Shown: positions 33,523-41,818 of the stretch, piece after piece
Numbering within the stretch: position 1 is the stretch's first letter
Layout: each line of letters starts with the position of its first letter
Source of the DNA: Gammaproteobacteria bacterium
GTDB taxonomy: Bacteria > Pseudomonadota > Gammaproteobacteria > Steroidobacterales > Steroidobacteraceae
Direction: 5' to 3'
DNA: 48,552 bases
NCBI GenBank assembly: GCA_028293745.1
Contig: JAQGOF010000002.1
Coordinates: 1-48,552 of the forward strand
Made by a program: the position numbers and the translations under genes
The notes under the pieces: generated by a model
The model's database searches: none
Seen by the model: the letters and a program-made list of their open reading frames with translations, nothing else
Told to the model about the DNA's origin: nothing

Positions 33523-34295
33523 ATGGAGCCCCATCGAGCCTATCCGGTTGGCGCGTGGGCTGGTTGGGCGCGGGGATGGCTGTCATGCTGGCCGCAGGGC
33601 TCGGGTACTGCCTCCATGTGCGCTCGCTCGAAGCTGCACTCGTGCACAACTGGCCGGATGAGCTGACTCGTGATCCGGCCATTATCCACTTCGCCATGTC
33701 CATGGCCCGGCCGTTGTATGCAGAGCATTGCTCGTCCTGTCACGGTCGCGATTTACGGGGAAACCACAATGTAGGCGCGCCTGACCTGACCGATTCAGTC
33801 TGGTTGTACGGGGACGGTGATATCGGCGACCTCGAAGCCAGCATTCGCTACGGCATCCGCTCCGGCCATCCAAAGGCTCACAATGTTACCGATATGCCGG
33901 CCGAGGGTCGTAGCCACCAACTCTCGGCCGCTGAGATCCACGCAGTGATCGAGTACGTGTTGGCGCTGTCTCGGGAGCCGCACGATGCAGCGGCGGCCGA
34001 GCGTGGTCATAAACTGTTCTACGACAAGGGCAACTGCTACGACTGCCACGCCAACGACGCCAAGGGCAATACGGATTACGGGGCTCCATCGCTGCTCGGA
34101 GCTGACTCTCTCTACGGTCGGGATCGCCGGATGCTTTACGAGTCGGTCTATAGCGGCCGGCATGGGATGTGTCCGGCGTGGGCCGGAAAGCTCGCACCAG
34201 TGCAGATTCGCGCGCTGGCGGTGTTTCTCTACATCGAGTCGCATGCGGACTCCAGCGACGCGCCACGCCGCCTCCTGCCGGAGAAAGCCCCTTGA
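33519..34295 (+). CDS. Diheme c-type cytochrome, CcoP/FixP-like
   Basis: About 258 residues: one N-terminal membrane anchor (GWLGAGMAVMLAAGLGYCLH) and two periplasmic cytochrome c domains with haem motifs CSSCH and CYDCH. The first domain, with LYAEHCSSCHGRDLRGNHNV, APDLTDSVWLYGDG and LEASIRYGIRSGHP, is very like CcoP of cbb3 oxidases. The second retains DYGAPSLLGADSLYG, GRHGMCPAWAGKL (methionine ligand candidate) and VFLYIESH. No ccoNOQ genes are present, so it must pass electrons elsewhere. The start is taken as a TTG overlapping the previous stop (TTGA); a GTG 36 bases further in is an alternative. It is embedded between the DUF6644 pair and the PpiC gene. Confidence 0.85.
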   Translation: MNGAPSSLSGWRVGWLGAGMAVMLAAGLGYCLHVRSLEAALVHNWPDELTRDPAIIHFAMSMARPLYAEHCSSCHGRDLRGNHNVGAPDLTDSVWLYGDGDIGDLEASIRYGIRSGHPKAHNVTDMPAEGRSHQLSAAEIHAVIEYVLALSREPHDAAAAERGHKLFYDKGNCYDCHANDAKGNTDYGAPSLLGADSLYGRDRRMLYESVYSGRHGMCPAWAGKLAPVQIRALAVFLYIESHADSSDAPRRLLPEKAP

Positions 34296-34297
34296 GC

Positions 34298-35221
34298 ATG
34301 CGGCCGCACACCACGCGTTCCATGAGCATGTTAGCCCTGGGGGCGCTGCTCGGACTTGTGATCGCCGGCTATGGACTCTTTACCGCCAAAGGGACGCGCT
34401 CACATGGAGTCCCGCCCGAAGCGATCGTGCTCGTGAACGGTCGTCCAATTCTGCGCAGCGATTTCATTACGCAGGCAAGGACCGAGTTTGCGACCCCATT
34501 CGCTCATTGCACTACAGAGCAGCGCAGGAAAGTTCTGGAGGAGATGATCGCAGAAGAGCTCATGGTACAGCGCGGGCTGCAGATCGATCTGTCGAGCTAC
34601 GATGCCGATGTCCGGGCAGCGATGGTGGCGGGAGTCGAGCTCGAGGTCACGGCTGACGTGCTGGCCGAGCAACCGAGCGAGCCGCAGCTACGCGACTATT
34701 ACGAACGACACAAAAGCAAGTATGTCACGGCAGGTGTCATGCGCCTCAGAGATATCGTCTCACGGGCGACAGGACCCGTCTCGGTGGATCAGGCGATGTC
34801 TACTGCCCGGGAGGCAGTTGCCGCGCTGCGCACAGGTGAGCCGCTCGAGACGGTGATGCAACGACATCATCTCGCCGACTCGGGAAGGCTGATGGACGCT
34901 GGCCGGGTGGATACCGGGGACGTCCTGGAGTTTGCCGCGAGGGAAAAGCTCGGCGGCGAGATGTACGGCGTGGCCTCCACGCTGCAGGCAGGCCAGATAT
35001 CCGATGCGATCCGCCAAAGCGACGGTGTCCACATCATCTTCGTGATCCAGCACCGATTTCCGGTTCAACAGGAGTATGCAGCCGCGGCGGACCAGGTATG
35101 GACCGACTACAAGAATGATGCGCTGACTCGCGTGCGCATGGCCAATATCCGCTACCTGCGCAGTCGCTCCGACATCATTCTGTCAGACGATGCGCGTTCG
35201 CTGGAGGCGTCGCCGAGGTGA
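34298..35221 (+). CDS. Membrane-anchored PpiC/SurA-like peptidyl-prolyl isomerase
   Basis: A 307-residue protein: an uncleaved membrane anchor (MLALGALLGLVIAGYGLFTA), a SurA_N-like helical segment (IVLVNGRPILRSDFITQART and RRKVLEEMIAEELMVQRGLQ), and a parvulin-type domain (VMRLRDIVSRA, RTGEPLETVMQRHHLADSGR, TLQAGQISDAIRQSDGVHII). It would act in the periplasm, probably as a folding factor for operon partners such as the outer-membrane receptor or the cytochrome. The start is ATG 34298, six bases downstream of a TTG that overlaps the cytochrome stop. The end overlaps the HupE-like gene start by four bases (GTGA). Parvulin activity is inferred; the domain is divergent. Confidence 0.8.
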   Translation: MRPHTTRSMSMLALGALLGLVIAGYGLFTAKGTRSHGVPPEAIVLVNGRPILRSDFITQARTEFATPFAHCTTEQRRKVLEEMIAEELMVQRGLQIDLSSYDADVRAAMVAGVELEVTADVLAEQPSEPQLRDYYERHKSKYVTAGVMRLRDIVSRATGPVSVDQAMSTAREAVAALRTGEPLETVMQRHHLADSGRLMDAGRVDTGDVLEFAAREKLGGEMYGVASTLQAGQISDAIRQSDGVHIIFVIQHRFPVQQEYAAAADQVWTDYKNDALTRVRMANIRYLRSRSDIILSDDARSLEASPR

Positions 35222-36414
35222 AACGCCGTGCCTTGCTGCTTTGCTGTCTCGCACTGCTGGGTGGTGTAAGTGCGACCCAAGCTCATACGAAGAGCGAAAC
35301 CCATTCGATTTGGCAGGTTGCCGGTAGCGTGCTGCACGTGTCATTCACGATCCCGCTGACCGAGGCAATCCGGTTAGCTCGCCCCGGCGAGGATCAACCT
35401 CCGGATGAGCGGGTGGTCAACTATCTCAACGAACATCTTGCCGTCACCAGTGGGAAGCAGAGCTGCGCCAAGGGGCAGGGGCGGGCGCTCGCGGCCACCA
35501 CCCAGTTTCGCCGCTTCGAGCTGAGCTTCCAGTGTACGACCGCGCGCGACATCACGTTGCATTCATCTTTCTACTTCGACCTCGTGCCCTCACACGTCAC
35601 TTTCGCCCAGGTACAGACCGGCGATGGCCAGTTCATCGAGCAGCTCTTCACGAAGGATCATCGCGACGTCGATGTCAGTGCCGGCGATGCGCAGATGCGG
35701 GATGCGAGTCTCCTGGAGTACGTCCGCCTCGGAGTCGAGCACATTCTGACCGGCCCGGATCACATGTCGTTCCTGTTAGGGCTGGTACTGATCTCGAGGC
35801 GGCTGCGCGATCTGGTGTTCGTCATCACCGGCTTTACGGTCGGTCACAGCATCACTCTCGCACTGGCGGTTACCGGAATATTGCAACCGCACGCCGAGTA
35901 CATCGACGCTCTCGTTGCTCTCACGATCGCGGTCATCGGAGTGGAAAACATAGCCGTAGTGAGCCACCGGAGCACCGCTCTCGCCGCCGGTGTCGCGTTG
36001 CCGCTGCTCGCGATGGCAGTTGCCAGTTTCGCTGGCATTGGCGCTTTGCCGCCATTGCTGCTGCTGGGGGCGGCGCTATTCTGCTCTAACTACCTGATGC
36101 TATCGGGACACTTGCGCGATGCGGGCCGATTGCGGCTGATCGTGACGGCAGTCTTCGGCCTGATCCATGGCTTTGGATTTGCTGCAGGTCTTCTCGATAT
36201 GCAGCTGCCGCCCTCCAGGCTTGCTCAGATTCTCGTAGGCTTCAATCTCGGGGTGGAAATCGGTCAGCTTGCATTGGTATTTGCCCTGCTCGGGGTCGTG
36301 GCCCTGCTGAGGCGCTGCAAGCTTTCCCTGCCACGGCCGATGGTGGTCGATGGTGTCGCGGCCGGGCTCGTGGCGGTCGGTACGTACTGGTTCGTCTCGC
36401 GAAGTTTCACCTGA
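35218..36414 (+). CDS. HupE/UreJ-like membrane protein
   Basis: A 398-residue protein with a signal peptide (LLLCCLALLGGVSATQA), a periplasmic N-terminal domain of about 145 residues beginning HTKSETHS, and then some six or seven membrane helices. The helices carry conserved polar residues: HILTGPDHMSFLLGLVLI, GFTVGHSITLALAVTG, VFGLIHGFGFAAGLL and GFNLGVEIGQLALVFALL. This is the HupE/UreJ_2 family, related to Ni/Co permeases associated with hydrogenase or urease, though many members lie far from those enzymes. Membrane histidines make metal transport plausible. The GTG start overlaps the PpiC stop (GTGA). It is the last gene of the operon, ending 27 bases before the convergent cupin gene. Confidence 0.85.
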   Translation: MKRRALLLCCLALLGGVSATQAHTKSETHSIWQVAGSVLHVSFTIPLTEAIRLARPGEDQPPDERVVNYLNEHLAVTSGKQSCAKGQGRALAATTQFRRFELSFQCTTARDITLHSSFYFDLVPSHVTFAQVQTGDGQFIEQLFTKDHRDVDVSAGDAQMRDASLLEYVRLGVEHILTGPDHMSFLLGLVLISRRLRDLVFVITGFTVGHSITLALAVTGILQPHAEYIDALVALTIAVIGVENIAVVSHRSTALAAGVALPLLAMAVASFAGIGALPPLLLLGAALFCSNYLMLSGHLRDAGRLRLIVTAVFGLIHGFGFAAGLLDMQLPPSRLAQILVGFNLGVEIGQLALVFALLGVVALLRRCKLSLPRPMVVDGVAAGLVAVGTYWFVSRSFT

Positions 36415-36441
36415 TGCGACTGGTGATTGTCGCGCAGCACT

Positions 36442-36981
36442 TCACGCGCGCGCGCCTTGCACCGCATCGATCATGCATCCTACCAACAGGCAAGGCTCAG
36501 CGGAGCGATTGCTCCAGGCGTGATTCGTTCCGCGTATGACGACCGTATCGCCGGGGCGCATGAGGACTTCGTCCACATCTGTGACGAGATAGATCTCGCC
36601 CTTGACACAAACAAAACAATCGAGCGTATCGGTGCGATGCATGCTCGGGTGCCGTGCCAGGTCCTCCGCCGTCGGTGGGTGCTTCTGCTTGACCGCGAGA
36701 TGCAACTGCTGCACCGCCCGGATATGCGTCTTTGGGTCGGGATGGTCGGGGGCAATCTCCAGGGCACGGAAAATCATTCCACCCGGGAACGGCTCCCGGG
36801 TGTGAATTTCGAGCGCGCGGTCTGTTTCGATGCTGTTGTCGGCCGGTATTTCCCGGGTGCTCCACAGGGCCACCCGGTAGAAAAAACCGGGATTCTCCTG
36901 CAAGTTGGTCGCCTCGCGCAGCAGCACCGCCGATTTCCCGCTGGTGTCCGGTCCGACGACGTATCGTTTCCATTTGGCCAT
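36442..36981 (-). CDS. Cupin-domain protein, catabolism-associated type
   Basis: A 179-residue single cupin. The motif region HPSMHRTDTLDCFVCVKGEI, with GEIYLVTDVDEVLMRPGDTV and VIRGTNHAWSNRS, is typical of small cupins that accompany aromatic or organic-acid catabolism and regulate or catalyse a minor step. There is no signal peptide. The gene is divergent from the TonB receptor at 37213, with 231 bases between them holding an inverted repeat (37028-37043) and a promoter facing the receptor, so the two are likely coregulated. Its end is convergent with the HupE-like gene. The exact reaction is unknown. Confidence 0.8.
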   Translation of the reverse strand: MAKWKRYVVGPDTSGKSAVLLREATNLQENPGFFYRVALWSTREIPADNSIETDRALEIHTREPFPGGMIFRALEIAPDHPDPKTHIRAVQQLHLAVKQKHPPTAEDLARHPSMHRTDTLDCFVCVKGEIYLVTDVDEVLMRPGDTVVIRGTNHAWSNRSAEPCLLVGCMIDAVQGARA

Positions 36982-37027
36982 GACTTTGCCCGTGGTGTGG
37001 ATTGAGTGCGTTCGACCTCACGCTATG

Positions 37028-37043
37028 ATATCCCGAAGGATAT
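37028..37043. promoter_or_regulatory. Perfect 6-4-6 inverted repeat in the cupin/TonB receptor divergent region
   Basis: ATATCC, CGAA, GGATAT forms a perfect inverted repeat 46 bases upstream of the cupin start, on the cupin side of the divergent region. It could be an operator for the cupin promoter or both directions. The nearest encoded regulator is the LysR at 40838-41752, but linkage is only positional. Confidence 0.4.
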
Positions 37044-37100
37044 GTCGATCCGCTCAGGTTGCACGGCCCCTCCTCATACTTCGATACAAACAAACAGGGT

Positions 37101-37129
37101 TTGATACATTCGGGCGTCTATTCGATAAG
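37101..37129 (+). promoter_or_regulatory. Candidate promoter of the TonB receptor-AAHS unit
   Basis: TTGATA (37101-37106) and GATAAG (37124-37129) are spaced 17 bases apart, about 85 bases upstream of the receptor ATG. Both hexamers match the sigma-70 consensus at four or five positions. Confidence 0.45.
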
Positions 37130-37212
37130 TGCATAGTCAGAATTCACTCGTCACACTCTACACGGACGTCGGCTGGCGATAAGGTCAGCGGACCCAGAGG
37201 GGGGAATGAACG

Positions 37213-39420
37213 ATGAGCAGGAAGTTGCCGTTCGAGTTGCTGCTGCGTGGATGTGCGAGGCTGCTGATAGTCCCTGGAGTCGCTGCGGTCCAGGCGCTCG
37301 GCGCGGTATCTCCCGTGGACGCTGCAGAGTCCGCTGCTGTCCAGCAGAGCGGGCTGGAGACCCTCGATGAAATAGTTGTGGTCGCCCAGCGTCGGCCGGA
37401 GCACCTGCAGGACGTCCCGATCACCGTAACGGCGGTCTCGGCGGAGAGTTTGTCAGCAGCTGGGGTCACCAACACGGCAGATCTGGTCAACGTTGTACCC
37501 GGCCTGCTGATGCCGACCTCCGCCGGCTATACGCTGCCGCACCTGCGGGGTATCGGTATTACGGCGATCGGAGCCGGAATCGAAAACTCGGTCGCGACGT
37601 ACGTCGATGGCGTATATCGCGGGGTTTCCTCTTCGGACGCGCTGGCCTTGAACAACATCGCCCAGGTGGAGGTGGAGAAGGGCCCGCAGGGTACCCTGTT
37701 CGGACGCAACGCCACCGGCGGCTTGATCCAGGTGACCACCCTCGATCCCAAGCCGGGTTTCTCGGGCTCGGCCAGCGTCGGTTACGCCAACTACCATACC
37801 GTCTCCGAGAGCGTTTACGTGACGGGCGGCGCTGACATACTGGCCGGCGACTTTGCCGTGCAGTCGACTCACCAGGGTGAGGGTTGGGGAACCAACGTTG
37901 CCACGGGGCAGGACGTGAACCGGATGGACCTGAGTCTGTCCATGCGCTCTAAGTGGTTGCTGAAGCCCGCTGAGGGTACGAAGGTCACCTTGATTCTGGA
38001 CGAGACCCAGAGCCGCAACTCCATGTCGGCACTGCGGAACTATCTGAATTACCCGAACGTGTACTACCCGCCCATCTTCGGTTCTCTGCCGCTCCTCGAT
38101 GTGAATGACGACGCGCAGCCGCTGCGCCGCCTGAAGGAGCAGGGCGTGAGCCTGGGGCTGGACCAGGAACTGGGTTTTGCCAGCCTGGTGAATACGGTCG
38201 CCTATCGCAACGATGTCTACACCTACAATGTCGACTTCGATCTGGGACCGAATCCCTACTCACTGAATGTAACCCGGCAGTCGGACAGTCAACTGACCGA
38301 GGAGCTGCAGCTCATTTCGAGCAATATAGGGTCCTTCACCTGGCAGGCGGGCGTGTTCTACTACAACGCCCACAACGCCTTCGATCCGCAGAACCTCTAT
38401 TTCAGCGGACCAGCGGTGAACCCGGCGAGGCCTGTGACGCACATCGTCAATGAGAGCGAGATAAAGACCAACTCCATCGCAGGGTATGCCCAGGCCACAC
38501 AGGCGTTGCCGGCCGATTCCCACTTGACGGTGGGATTGCGCTATACGTCCGAGACCCGGTATCTCGTGAGCGGGGAAACGGGATACCTCAATGGCGTGAT
38601 ACCCGTTACGCTTGCAAACTTGAATACCAGTGTGAGTACCCATACGCCCACCTGGCGAGTCGCTCTGGACCACAACTTCACGGACGACATCCATGGCTAT
38701 GTCTCGTACAACCGCGGATTCAAGAGCGGTGGGTACAACGTGACAGCGCCGACCGCACCCGCGTACCAGCCCGAGAAGCTCAATGCCTATGAAATCGGAC
38801 TGAAGACGCAATTCCTCGACCGGCGCCTCACCCTGAACAGCGCGGCCTTCTATTACGACTATGAGAACATCCAGGTGTCTCGCTTCGTGACCGGCTTGCC
38901 ACAGGTCTACAATGGCGGCAAGGCCAGGCTCTACGGCCTCGACTCGGATGTGGCGATGCGCGTTACGGAGCGGTTGACGCTGGCGGCCGGCATCGAGTTG
39001 TTGCACTCCGAGTTCATCGACTTTCCGAAGGCGGATTTCTTCTTCAGCTGTCCTGGAGGCTATCCAGGCGTTTGCAGCCTGTCCGCCAACGGCAATCAAC
39101 TGCCGCAGGCACCCGAAGTATCGGGTACCATCAGCATCGATTACCGCATTCCGGTCGGGGAGGGGGACGTTCACCTGAACCTGAACGAGTCAGCCAACTC
39201 CGGTTACTACTTCGCCCCGAATAATGAATACAAGCAGTCCGCCTACGGCCTGCTGAACGGCTCGATCCGCTGGTCATGGAAGAATTTCGATGCGAGCCTG
39301 TGGGGCAAGAACCTGACCAATGAGATCTATCCCATCAGTGCCAACCAGGCTCCCACCGCTGTCGCCGCGGCTTATGCGGCGCCCCGGACCTATGGAATTA
39401 CCGTGGGCGCGCGGTTCTAG
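37213..39420 (+). CDS. TonB-dependent receptor (catabolic locus)
   Basis: A 735-residue outer-membrane receptor. It has a signal peptide-like N-terminus (LLIVPGVAAVQALGAVSPVD), a TonB box near LDEIVVVAQRRPEHLQDVPI, and plug motifs with LRGIGITAIGAGIENSVATY, VDGVYRG and VEVEKGPQGTLFGRNATGGL. The barrel ends GITVGARF. The AQRR-x4-DVPI/GPQGTLFGRN form is the widespread class often tied to uptake of plant or aromatic compounds and terpenoids rather than iron. ATG 37213 follows a strong AGAGGGGGG. The AAHS transporter starts seven bases after the stop, so outer- and inner-membrane import are cotranscribed. Confidence 0.92.
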   Translation: MSRKLPFELLLRGCARLLIVPGVAAVQALGAVSPVDAAESAAVQQSGLETLDEIVVVAQRRPEHLQDVPITVTAVSAESLSAAGVTNTADLVNVVPGLLMPTSAGYTLPHLRGIGITAIGAGIENSVATYVDGVYRGVSSSDALALNNIAQVEVEKGPQGTLFGRNATGGLIQVTTLDPKPGFSGSASVGYANYHTVSESVYVTGGADILAGDFAVQSTHQGEGWGTNVATGQDVNRMDLSLSMRSKWLLKPAEGTKVTLILDETQSRNSMSALRNYLNYPNVYYPPIFGSLPLLDVNDDAQPLRRLKEQGVSLGLDQELGFASLVNTVAYRNDVYTYNVDFDLGPNPYSLNVTRQSDSQLTEELQLISSNIGSFTWQAGVFYYNAHNAFDPQNLYFSGPAVNPARPVTHIVNESEIKTNSIAGYAQATQALPADSHLTVGLRYTSETRYLVSGETGYLNGVIPVTLANLNTSVSTHTPTWRVALDHNFTDDIHGYVSYNRGFKSGGYNVTAPTAPAYQPEKLNAYEIGLKTQFLDRRLTLNSAAFYYDYENIQVSRFVTGLPQVYNGGKARLYGLDSDVAMRVTERLTLAAGIELLHSEFIDFPKADFFFSCPGGYPGVCSLSANGNQLPQAPEVSGTISIDYRIPVGEGDVHLNLNESANSGYYFAPNNEYKQSAYGLLNGSIRWSWKNFDASLWGKNLTNEIYPISANQAPTAVAAAYAAPRTYGITVGARF

Positions 39421-39426
39421 AGACAC

Positions 39427-40797
39427 ATGACCGCAGAAGCCGACCTCGACGGTGTGATCGACTCGAGTCGCCTTGGCCGCTTTCAGGGTTTGGTGATCGC
39501 GCTGTGCGCCCTCATGGTGATGATCGACGGCTTCGACACGCAGGTCATCGGCATGGTGGCGCCGTCGATCGCCGCCGCGTGGAACGTCCCCTCTGCAGCG
39601 TTTGGGCCCGTTTTTGGCCTGGGCCTGTTTGGCGGTCTGCTGGGCGTGGTGATCCTGGGGAGTGCCAGCGATCGCTTTGGTCGCAAGCCGGTGTTGGTGT
39701 CTGCAATACTGTTGTTCGCCGGAGTTTCGCTGCTCACGCCCGTGACAACGTCTCTTACGGAGTTGAGTGCGGTACGGTTTGTCGCAGGTTTCGGGATGGG
39801 AGGGGCGCTGCCCGGGCTCATCGCCATTACCTCGGAGTACTCTCCTAAAGCTGTGCGCGCCAATGTCACCGCGCTCATGTACTGTGGCTTTCCCCTGGGC
39901 TCGGTGCTCGCCGGTGTGGTGTCGGCCCAGATGGTGCCACGCTCAGGCTGGCAAAGCGTGTTCTATGTTGGCAGCCTCGTGCCGCTCGGCTTGTTGCCGG
40001 TGTTTGCTTGGATCGTCCCGGAGTCGCTGCGCTTCCTGGTCGCGCGCGGCGATCATGGGCAGGTCGCGAAGATTCTGGCGAGGATGAGTTCCGGCGTCAG
40101 CTGGAACGGCAAGGTCGCGCAGGCACGGCACGGACAACGATCGCGGGTTGGGCGCCTGTTCACCGATGGTCGGGCCATGGGCACCGCCTCGCTCTGGGCT
40201 GTCCTGTTTCTGAGTCTGCTGCTGACCGTTTTCCTCGTGAGCTGGCTGCCGCTCGTGGCGCGCTCAGCCGGGATCGACATCAGGAGCTCGGTCCTCGCCG
40301 TTTCCGCGCTGAACCTCGGGGGGATCGTGGGTTGTTATGTCATAGGAAGACTGCGCAATCGCTTTGGTTCCGAGAAGCCGATCGCCCTGGGTTACGCGTT
40401 TGGCGCAGTGGGCGTCGCGCTGATCGGGTGGGTTGGACATTCGGGCCTGGCGCTCCTGGTTGCCGCGCTGCTAGCAGGAATGTTATCCGTCGGGGCACAG
40501 ATGTGCGCTATTGGCTTGTCCGCAACCTTTTACGACACATCGCTCCGCGCCACCGGCGTCGGCTGGGCGCTGGGATCTGGTAGAGCTGGGGCGGTTGTCG
40601 GTCCGATCATAGGCGGAGTCTTGATTTCCGCGGGGTTATCCACGCCGGCACTGTTCCTGGTTGCCGGCGGTGTCTCACTCGCAGCCGGATTGGCCGTTTT
40701 CTCGATGGGATTTGCTACCAGAAGGGTCGCACCGGACGCCGTTGAAGGTGTCGCCGGAGAGAGTCGTGCCGCGCCACCTGGTCGTGTTTCGCCCTGA
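39427..40797 (+). CDS. MFS transporter, aromatic acid:H+ symporter (AAHS) type
   Basis: A 456-residue, 12-helix transporter paralogous to the one at 20174. Signatures are DGFDTQVIGMVAPSIAAAW, GSASDRFGRKPVLVSA, GFGMGGALPGLIAITSEYSP and, after the central loop, VIGRLRNRFGSEKP. It is inferred to import an organic or aromatic acid across the inner membrane. The short spacing to the upstream receptor (six bases) makes a two-membrane uptake pair. It is convergent with the LysR gene, separated by 40 bases. The C-terminal tail is polar and weakly conserved. Confidence 0.9.
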   Translation: MTAEADLDGVIDSSRLGRFQGLVIALCALMVMIDGFDTQVIGMVAPSIAAAWNVPSAAFGPVFGLGLFGGLLGVVILGSASDRFGRKPVLVSAILLFAGVSLLTPVTTSLTELSAVRFVAGFGMGGALPGLIAITSEYSPKAVRANVTALMYCGFPLGSVLAGVVSAQMVPRSGWQSVFYVGSLVPLGLLPVFAWIVPESLRFLVARGDHGQVAKILARMSSGVSWNGKVAQARHGQRSRVGRLFTDGRAMGTASLWAVLFLSLLLTVFLVSWLPLVARSAGIDIRSSVLAVSALNLGGIVGCYVIGRLRNRFGSEKPIALGYAFGAVGVALIGWVGHSGLALLVAALLAGMLSVGAQMCAIGLSATFYDTSLRATGVGWALGSGRAGAVVGPIIGGVLISAGLSTPALFLVAGGVSLAAGLAVFSMGFATRRVAPDAVEGVAGESRAAPPGRVSP

Positions 40798-40837
40798 CGC
40801 GTCCGCGAAACTGCTGCGTGGGAATCGCGGGACTGTG

Positions 40838-41752
40838 TCATCCGATCTCGGTCGCGACGTCGGCGAGCAGCTTGCGAAACCAACAGCTACGCGCGTCGGA
40901 GTGCACAGACTCGTGCCAATACGCGCGGTTCTGTACCGGCGGAAGGCTGAAAGGCAAATCGACACTCTGAAGCCGATAGCGCTCGCGGCAGCGTGCCGCG
41001 AACTTTTCAGGAACGGTGGCGATGACATCGGAATTCGCTACGATTTCCACAACGGTCAGCGGATTTAGTACATGGTATCTGATGTTCCTGCGCCGCCCAT
41101 CCCGCGCGAGTCGCTCCTGCACGAGCAGTTCAGTCGTGGTCTTGCCGGGGATGTCGTATTGAGCGTGGGGCAGCTCGAGATATTCCTCGAGAGTCAGCCC
41201 GTGGCGCAGCTTCGGATGCGCTGCACGCGCGATACACACGAGTCTGTCCTTGAAGAGCAACCGCGACCGCAGGGTCGGGGCAGGTGTGGTCATCCAGCCG
41301 ATGAGGAAATCGATTTCTCCCCGGCCCAGGGCGCTGACATCCTGCGGCCGATCGGGCAGGCGAACCTTCACCTCTATGCCCGGTGCGCACCGGGCCACCG
41401 TGTTCATGACATCTGTCAGGAAGATATGCTCCACGTATCCGGTGGCCACCAGAGTGATCGTAGTCTGCGTCGAGACGGGGTCGAAGGTCTGCACCACAGA
41501 GGAAAGCCGTTCCAGCGTCTCGACCACCCGGTGAAGCTCGTCCTTGAGCCCTAGCGCGCGCGGCGTCGGAATCATGGTTCCTCCAGCCCACACGAGCAGA
41601 GGATCTGCGAAGTAGGCACGCAGTTGCGCAAGTTGCCGGCTCATTCGCGATTGGCCGACACCCAGCCGGGATGCGGCGCGCGACACGCTGCGCTCGTCCA
41701 TCAGGACGCAGAAGCTCCGCAACGCAAACAGATCGACGTCGTTAGTATTCAT
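40838..41752 (-). CDS. LysR-family transcriptional regulator
   Basis: A 304-residue LysR regulator. The winged helix-turn-helix is VDLFALRSFCVLMDERSVSR followed by AASRLGVGQSRMSRQLAQLR. The effector domain has TQTTITLVATGYVEHIFLTD, LGRGEIDFLIGWMT and a C-terminal VVEIVANSDVIATVPEKFA. ATG 41752 (MNTNDVDLFALRS) is the natural start; the longer frame to 41902 overlaps the divergent acyl-CoA synthetase gene. The 66-base divergent gap is typical of a LysR controlling the adjacent ligase-lyase unit and itself, with an inverted repeat CCACCC/GGGTGG in between. Confidence 0.88.
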   Translation of the reverse strand: MNTNDVDLFALRSFCVLMDERSVSRAASRLGVGQSRMSRQLAQLRAYFADPLLVWAGGTMIPTPRALGLKDELHRVVETLERLSSVVQTFDPVSTQTTITLVATGYVEHIFLTDVMNTVARCAPGIEVKVRLPDRPQDVSALGRGEIDFLIGWMTTPAPTLRSRLLFKDRLVCIARAAHPKLRHGLTLEEYLELPHAQYDIPGKTTTELLVQERLARDGRRRNIRYHVLNPLTVVEIVANSDVIATVPEKFAARCRERYRLQSVDLPFSLPPVQNRAYWHESVHSDARSCWFRKLLADVATEIG

Positions 41753-41773
41753 ATTTGGGATACTCAATATGTG

Positions 41774-41805
41774 CCACCCGAGCATACCAAGACCAACCTG
41801 GGTGG
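41774..41805. promoter_or_regulatory. Candidate LysR binding site
   Basis: CCACCC and GGGTGG are inverted arms spaced by 20 bases, filling the short divergent gap between the LysR gene and the acyl-CoA synthetase. Location is good, but the long spacer makes this tentative. Confidence 0.3.
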
Positions 41806-41818
41806 TTAAGCTGCACCG

